A program made the position numbers and the translations under genes. The notes under the pieces were generated by a model. The model made no database searches. It worked only from the letters and a program-made list of their open reading frames with translations, and had not been told where the DNA came from. From assembly GCA_026874595.1 (NCBI GenBank), contig CM049312.1, positions 30,755,456 to 30,819,455 on the forward strand: a stretch of 64,000 nucleotides of DNA, read 5' to 3'. How positions within the stretch are numbered: the first letter of the stretch is position 1; the number at the start of each line of letters is the position of its first letter. This DNA is from Sipunculus nudus (taxonomy: Eukaryota; Annelida; Sipuncula; Golfingiida; Sipunculidae). Positions 57,542 through 64,000 of the stretch are shown here, piece by piece.

Positions 57542-59038
57542 CAGACATGGGTCGAATACAGGAAAATGTATTCGAATACGAATACGAATACGGCAGAGGT
57601 ACACGAGTACGAATACAAAAACTCCAAAACAGGAATGTATACGAATACAAATACAAATGTATTCATGAATATTAATATGAATACAATTTACTATCAAGTA
57701 TCATTTTTGTTAAATACAATTAACTGCAATCATCATATATTCACGCTTGCAAAATGTATTTATACCAAAATTCAAAATTTTCATGATTCGCTGTGTATGC
57801 ATTAATTTTCAAACCGCATAAATACGGAGTATCGTATGTTATGGTAGTTTGTTACACAAAATATATAGATGATTGTTTCTGTCAGGGTTGGGGCCAGGTA
57901 ATTCAGAGTACCTGTACCTGTACCTGGCTGTCATGAGTAGGAAGTACATTGTACTTGTACCTGGAACTTTACTACCTGTACCTGGTACAAATTTGATACT
58001 GGTACTTGAAAAGGACACCAGGCTTGGGTCAATTGCTTGTACAAAGCTGTCAACCCTGTCAGGGCAGTTAGCCATCTTAGGCAGGGGTAATTACAAAGCA
58101 TTCATCGTTGCTGCCTTTGTAGCTAGCTACCTGGCTAGCAAGCTGGTCAACCTCCAGCCTCTTAAACAGGAAGTTCAATATAGCATTATATTATCAGCTA
58201 AGTATACAACAACCAACAAAGGATAAATACAGGGGGTTGCCTACATGCCCTATGTCTAAAGATGGCTAGTATGTACACTGAGCAGGGATCTGGCCAGTTT
58301 TCTGTACCTGTAACTATCGGTACACAATTCACAGTTTTGTGAATTACAGGTTTACCAAGACACTGGAAATGGACATCAGGTTTGGTCAAGTAAGGTACTG
58401 AGCTGTCATTCCTGTTAGGGCTGTTACCTAAGCCACTCAGGGGTAATTACTAAGATTTCAGCCCTTTGAACTTGAGGGGCAAGTAGCATCCTGGCCTGGC
58501 TATTCCCAGCCTCTACAAAGGAAGTTCATCTTGGCATTATCAGATATAAAGGGTACAGATCACAGGATACGGCTTTCCAGCGTTGCTTTCCCCATATAGA
58601 TACCTGTTGTCTAGTATGTATAAAGAACATTGGTTTAGGTTAAATGTAGAAGTAAAGGGGGTCTGACTGATTGAGATGTCCATACACATGACAGAATAAA
58701 CACATTAATATTAATTAAATACGAATAAAGTAAAAAAAATGTCAAAATGTGCAAGGAAGATTGTTAGTGTGCATGTGTTAAGTGGGTCAAAATTATTCAC
58801 TATCGATATAATGGCACTTATTACAAAATGGAAAAAGGACAAACGGTAACCAACATTAATGTATACTGCATGAAAAGTATTCATGAATGTGAATACATCT
58901 GCAATGTATTTGAATACGAATACAAATACTTTTGTACTATTGACAATTGTATTCGAATACGAATACCAATACTGAAAATACCTGTTTTCGTTTCGAATAC
59001 AATGAATACGAATGCTGAATACGAATACCCCATGTCTG
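57542..59038. mobile_element. 1.5 kb hAT-type element with GAATAC subterminal repeats
   Basis: Ends CAGACATGGG and CCCATGTCTG are perfect inverted repeats. Flanks GTGTTCAT (57534-57541) and GTGTTTAT (59039-59046) form an 8-bp duplication with one change. Both subterminal regions (57552-57680 and 58870-59028) are packed with GAATAC/GTATTC words. The interior (57880-58560) is rich in GTACCTG repeats and has two related segments ending GGGGTAATTAC (about 58084 and 58440). No transposase frame. Confidence 0.88.
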
Positions 59039-59046
59039 GTGTTTAT

Positions 59047-59783
59047 ATATATATATATCTATGAGCGCGTTTCTTGCATTGTTCTTTGGGTGCGTGTGTA
59101 TTATGTATTGTTGTGTTCTTTGGATTGTTCGTGAAATAGCAGTTTCTAGGCTTTGGTATGACAAGCTATAAATTAGGGGCTGTGTTTAGAACCGGGGGAG
59201 GAGAGAGAGAAATATTCCAGGGGACACGGTTGGGTGTGAGTAAGTTTGTGGACCTTTCCGATAATTGCAGCATTTATAGATATTCTTCGAACTTTGTAAC
59301 AGATTTTATTAGGTCTTCAGTTGGCCTTTGGGACTATTACCAGAAGTTCACTCTTGGATTACAAAAGTTTGATTTTGGGATTGAATTGGACTACTATTTT
59401 CTGAGAAGATTTACCTGAACTGTTCATCTGGATTATATGTTTAAAAGGACTTATTGGGCTTTGACAGTGGTGGTATCCAGAAAAGCCTAGGATCCGGACA
59501 CTCTGGTACTGTACACTTTATTTATTATACTGTGTAATTGTATTGATTTACTGTAATACTGTTGTTCTACTGTGTAACTGTATTTATTTAGTGTACTGTA
59601 ATGTTAGGGTTGTTTAAAGAATAAATAATGATTATTTCTTAACAAAAATCCAATGGCTTCTTTATTCATTTCCCTCGACATGTCACGCTGCCGAGTGTTA
59701 CATAATCTGATTTTTATTTATCTCCCTAACAAAATTTATGCTCGTCACGACTACGTGATCTGTTGTTATTAGGTTCCGTAACA
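59047..59783 (+). mobile_element. LTR-like sequence related to the insertion in copy B
   Basis: The right end GGTTCCGTAACA (59772-59783) is the complement of the start of the 52287 insertion, and about 300 bases match in inverse orientation. It has AATAAA at 59620-59625 and ends in CA, so it is read left to right as an LTR 3' portion. The left boundary is unclear and is placed after the hAT element only by default. An 86-codon open frame at 59158-59418 falls in it and is not convincing as a gene. Confidence 0.5.
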
Positions 59784-60960
59784 ATATATACCTACATATA
59801 TATAGTCATATTTCCATTAGACAATTTTACATGAAGTTGCTCTGTAAAAAATCTCTACCCTCCCCCCCCCCCCTCCAAAAAAAAAAAAAAAAAAAAACAG
59901 CAAGAAGAAATTAAATGTATTTTTTGGGTAATAACCCACATTTTATAACATTTTATTCGGGTCTTAAGTAAGCAGAGATTTATATTTAGTGTCTATCAAA
60001 GGTGCATGGACATGCAAAGCAGAAAAAAGTAATAAGGCGAATGGCATATCACTAGTAGGCCGTGTCTGCTAAGTAAGACGTTTGGAGTAACCTGACCAAA
60101 GCGAATCCACAGGGGACTGCATTCATGCAAATAGCGTCTGGTCTGGATCATACTCAACACAGCATTATCACCCAGGGTAGCCATCATACAAACTGGGGCA
60201 GATTAAGCTGAGGTAGCTCGGGGGGGGGGGGGGGCGCCTTTTTTATAAACAAAACTTCGGGAAATAAAACAATACTCGCGATATATAAAAAAATAGTGCC
60301 GAACTTGTTCCAAACTGTAACATTACGGTAGATATTCCCCATCCCGACCTTCCTTTATGGTTCCCCCTACCCAATTGTATATCATCTATCAGTCCCTCAC
60401 AATGGTAACTGCGGCTTCAGCGTCCTGCATCTAATACACTTACAAACCAAACACAAACAGTCTGTTTTTGACCAATTTAAGTCGCCCCCTGGTGGAAGTG
60501 TATCATCTACATCCCTCTGTAGTCTCATTATTAACGCCTTTACTGGTGTAGATCTTTTGCCATTAAGACTGAAGCTGCAAACCAGGCATTCACCCCGCCA
60601 CCTTGAAATCAGGTGAGACGAATAAAGAGAATTAAAGAAACGGAATGCCTTCTAGCAGTGGAGCCGCCTGGAAAACTGTGCACTTAGTGCTTATTAAAAT
60701 GACCCAAACCAGCGCGGTAGAATGTAAAATTGCGGTGCCAGTATTCCTACAAGACCAAGACATTAGTTACTCAAGGATTTCTTTGCTTAGCGGATGTGAC
60801 TTTCTTATCTTTATTTCCTCAATAGAGTAAAATCAACATTGAAAGTCTCCCTCTGCAATAAAGTATTATTTCAAACTCCGGCAAAAATAATACTACAAAT
60901 AATGATTCCAATGTCGCATATTTTTGATAGCTTTGTCTTCTTTGCTGGGACAGTGACTGT
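59784..60960. other. Unassigned stretch with homopolymers
   Basis: Contains a C run and a long A run (59860-59897) and a G run (60221-60234). A CTCF-like core lies at 60481-60495. Short frames at 59996-60187 and 60645-60830 lack support. Confidence 0.5.
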
Positions 60961-61242
60961 GTGAGCCGTTGCGGCTCTTCTTCCAGCCAGCGCTGCATCC
61001 CGCGCTCATTAACAATTATTGATCCTCATGTGAAAGTAAGCGAACAGCGCCGGTCAGGAAAGTCAAGTGAACTTCCACAGCTATCTACATGGCCTGTGTC
61101 TCGCAGATGTCGGACTAAAACGCCAACCCGTGCAAACAATACACTTAACAAACCTGAGGTAAGTGGTCTATTCTGTAATAATGGCACGTGTCGATGCGGT
61201 GTATCAGAAACTTCAGGTACCAGGAGGTTCTGTGCTGGGTAA
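60961..61242 (+). CDS. Weak candidate: cysteine-containing open frame or exon
   Basis: Open for 93 codons from a GTG; there is no ATG start. The last part reads FCNNGTCRCGVSETSGTRRF, vaguely EGF-like. A strong donor-like GAG|GTAAGT occurs at 61155-61162 and an acceptor-like GTGTCTCGCAG before 61110, so part of it could be an exon. Composition and lack of a start make this uncertain; I do not recognise the product. Confidence 0.2.
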   Translation: MSRCGSSSSQRCIPRSLTIIDPHVKVSEQRRSGKSSELPQLSTWPVSRRCRTKTPTRANNTLNKPEVSGLFCNNGTCRCGVSETSGTRRFCAG

Positions 61243-61343
61243 TTTCTAGGTTTTTTTGAAGCCGCCTGTAATTCTGTTTGTGCTTATTTTAAGAGGAGGT
61301 CCATGTAAATGAATAGCCGAAAATATGAAGACGTATATATATA

Positions 61344-61464
61344 TATATGCTAATATACTGAAAGTCGAGGCATACTAGTCCGCTCAAGTATTCGCTCAAT
61401 TTACTAAAATTGTGATCATATATAACAATTGTAAAACAACATACATTTCTGCTTATAAAAACGA

Positions 61465-61506
<42 letters not shown>

Positions 61507-61599
61507 CCTGATGATCGGGTCGCATCCCGTGAAACAGACTGTAGTGAATTTTCAGGGTTGTTTTTCTTCAGAGTTAAATATACATATATATATATATAC

Positions 61600-61639
<40 letters not shown>

Positions 61640-61687
61640 AGCGGATACTTGAGCAGACTAATGTGCCTCGACTTTCAATATATTAGC

Positions 61688-61692
<5 letters not shown>
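61344..61692. mobile_element. Foldback/MITE element with 57-bp inverted ends in TA repeats
   Basis: Arms 61344-61400 and 61636-61692 are inverted complements at about 51 of 57 positions, including GAAAGTCGAGGCA and GCTCAAGTAT. The inner 235 bases contain TA tracts (61469-61503, 61580-61634) and 75 bases of unique DNA. TA tracts flank it (61334-61343, 61694-61755), so a TA target cannot be separated from the microsatellite. Confidence 0.85.

Positions 61693-61693
<1 letters not shown>

Positions 61694-61755
<62 letters not shown>
61694..61755. repeat. (TA)n microsatellite
   Basis: About 30 TA dinucleotides flanking the foldback element. Confidence 0.95.
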
Positions 61756-61757
<2 letters not shown>

Positions 61758-64000
61758 TAAGCTCCTTTTCAACCAACCGCCCGTTACTCATGTATTTCGT
61801 TATAAGAAAAATATTTTCATCGTACGTTTTTCTTGATGCATATAATCCTGTTTATATTCTCGAATCAATCAACACATTTTCATCATGGCATGTACCAACA
61901 TTCAAAATATGCTTGTGTGTTGTTAAGGCTTGTTCCTGACTTGAAATTTGATAGTCAATCAGAAGCTCTTAAACATAACCGCAACCATCCTTAAATGTCA
62001 TGTTAGGTGTAACTATACTGAAGCAAGACCACGGAAACTATGGAATGCGAGGATTGCCAGAGCTTGCACGACCATAAATGTGAACTAGTTTAAGCTATAT
62101 TCCAAGGTAACACAAACGAGAAACGTAAGGGGGCGATGAAAAGTGTCCTTAGGCGTGAATATATTACAATTAATCTTTGATTAATGATAGGAAACATTCG
62201 ATATTAACAGGGAATTTATAAAGCCACAGTTAAGTGAAACATTTTACGTTCTCCCTTATAAATACTTTTTGAACTCTCCATAAAAATATTCGTCCATTGC
62301 CCTTCGTTTGTTTGTTCTCAATTAACTTCATATCCATATGTTCGTGGGGCCAATTGCCGCACACGATTAGCTGAAACGCTCAACCAACGTGTTTGCTGAT
62401 GTTTTGTATTATATATACATTTCAAATGACCGTGCAAAGTTTGAATGAAATATGGCTTAAAATGTTTAGCACTCATTTCATGCTTGTGATGTTATACATT
62501 CATACAACCTGCTTTTCAGTGGCTTTCCACTTGCTTTGGCACCAAAGGTTTTGCTGTGAATATAAATTAGTGTATTTGGTGGCAAAATGAACATCGTTTG
62601 AAAGGCGCGACTCTTGTGGCCAACTTTTGTACCTTTGACATATTGGGTATCTAGCGCAGACAGTATAGAAAGAAAATAAAATGAAATCGTAGCATTTTGC
62701 ACTTTTGGATGCCGGAGTTGGTTCATCTACAACATTTTTATACTCAAACATAAATATAGAATTAAACTCATCAGCCCCTATAAGCCTCGATACATGTCAT
62801 ACAGGGGAGGCCTATTGCTCCTGATGAGACGAAACTTTCAACAATATTAATCTTATCCCGATACCCATAGTGCTTGGTCAAGCAAAATAGGGGCCATTTG
62901 CCGAGGGCAATTCAGCCTCGTGCTGTACAGCTTATATACGACAGGGATATGTCATACTTTGGGTAACACACTGACAGATGTCAGGAACCACGGCAAGAGT
63001 TCGGGAGCTATATGACCGGCCGGGTGGTGGTCCCTGAAAAGATCTATCCTAAACAAACTGGCAACGGCGCTGGTATGAAAATGCCCTTGTTATTAGTTAC
63101 ATCTTCTTGATGACATATCCATTATATAACTGACGTATATCCTCCCATTCTCCAGAAGAATGCTATTGGGTGACATCGCTCCTTTAAACAACATGAGCCC
63201 GCCCGGTCCCTGAGCCTCAGAAAGCCACAGATAAAGTTGAGGTCTGACGTATCTGCAGGCACAGGACCCAAACTATAGCAAAAGTATATGCCACAAGAAC
63301 GTCGATATTTTATTCTGGAGACGTTGGGGTGGCAGTACTAGTTATAGGGTTCAGATATACTATAAGTTAAGCAGATGTACTCATCGTTTCTGACCTTACT
63401 CCCTCATGTTTTTCTTCCTGTCAAATTGTTATTGTAACAAATGTGATGAAAACGTTACCACATCTCTTATAAAGAAATAAAAAATATCACATCCTAAGTA
63501 CACTAACATATCTTCATGCCGTGATTATTGATAAAAAGGGCCCTTTTCACCACATAACTGTCCAAATATCACTCCATTAAACAAGTCCTCTCGGAAACGG
63601 TATGCAAGGCTACCTTTGACTTAAACAGTTGTATATTTATCCTCTGTACGTCTATATTGTCATAGCTACAAATCCGCTCGAAAGAAGGCACCATTTTCAG
63701 CATGAATATATAGAACCACGTGCTACTATTTATTAACAAACCACGAAGAGCCCCCATGGAACTTATATAGAAATGATCTCAGTCGGAATATTTAGGTATC
63801 AGTGAGAAATCCAAATTTCAATGTGATACAGAGCCGAAACTTGAGCGGATAATTGGTTTCAACTCCCAAAGAATTCGTGAAAATATACATTGGGCATCTA
63901 ATATACTAAATATACTCGTTTCGGTTATTCCATAAATTTATAGTACAGTAGCTGATACTGTATTTTTTTACTTTTATTGACATTTTTAAAAGCATTTTTC
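61756..64000. other. Unassigned right end of window
   Basis: AT-rich, no tandem array, no element ends and no exon with both borders and a conserved-looking frame. Frames at 62393-62590 (+), 62478-62751 (-) and 63569-63757 (-) are short and unsupported. Confidence 0.5.

Noticed and set aside
59158-59418. 86-codon frame ending near 59418
   Set aside because: It lies in LTR-like repeat sequence and lacks recognisable features or splice borders.

Overview
The window is animal nuclear DNA, AT-rich and intron-rich, with long microsatellites, minisatellites and many non-autonomous transposable elements. One secreted EGF-repeat gene is spread over short, phase-consistent exons. No bacterial operon, rRNA or tRNA gene is visible. 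The repeat style (tandem arrays inside elements, TTTG/CTGT microsatellites, elements bounded by GCTCAGCTGACTG-type ends) suggests a marine invertebrate, probably a mollusc or other lophotrochozoan. This is an inference from style; no species can be named.

Layout. 1-2630 and 21375-28876 are the two halves of segmental duplication copy A. They are split by an 18.7 kb insertion (2631-21374) built from modules of one repeat family: a 5' hairpin, a TTTG microsatellite, a body carrying nuclear-receptor-like and X-box-like motifs, arrays of a 148-bp palindrome-bearing repeat, and a short 3' hairpin. Inside the insertion a 3281-bp unit occurs three times without visible difference. Copy B of the duplication is at 44932-56211. 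It lacks the 18.7 kb insertion, which gives an empty site, but carries its own insertions: a hAT-type element with a nested solo-LTR-like sequence, a second solo-LTR-like sequence, and a small TIR element.

29553-37679 (+) is the only convincing protein gene. It has a signal peptide, six EGF-like domains each on its own phase-1 exon (the first shared with the signal peptide), then seven exons encoding a cysteine-rich helical C-terminal region that resembles GDNF-receptor/GAS1-type domains. It ends in TGA followed by an AATAAA signal. Every exon junction keeps frame, but an in-frame TAA separates the signal peptide from EGF domain 1. The gene is therefore a recent pseudogene, carries an assembly error, or uses an unrecognised 5' exon.

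38029-42840 is a 4.8 kb element with 13-bp inverted ends enclosing two unrelated minisatellites that share the palindrome GGTGGCGCCACC. At 44245-44347 an orphan exon resembles exon 9 of the gene in phase and sequence. At 44878-44931 a TATA box, an initiator and a short exon with a GTAAGT donor sit exactly where copy B begins. One reading is that A and B are first introns of tandem paralogues.

56212-64000 has no confident gene. It holds a 1.5 kb hAT-type element (57542-59038), an LTR-like sequence related to the one in copy B (about 59047-59783), a foldback element in TA repeats (61344-61692) and otherwise unassigned sequence.
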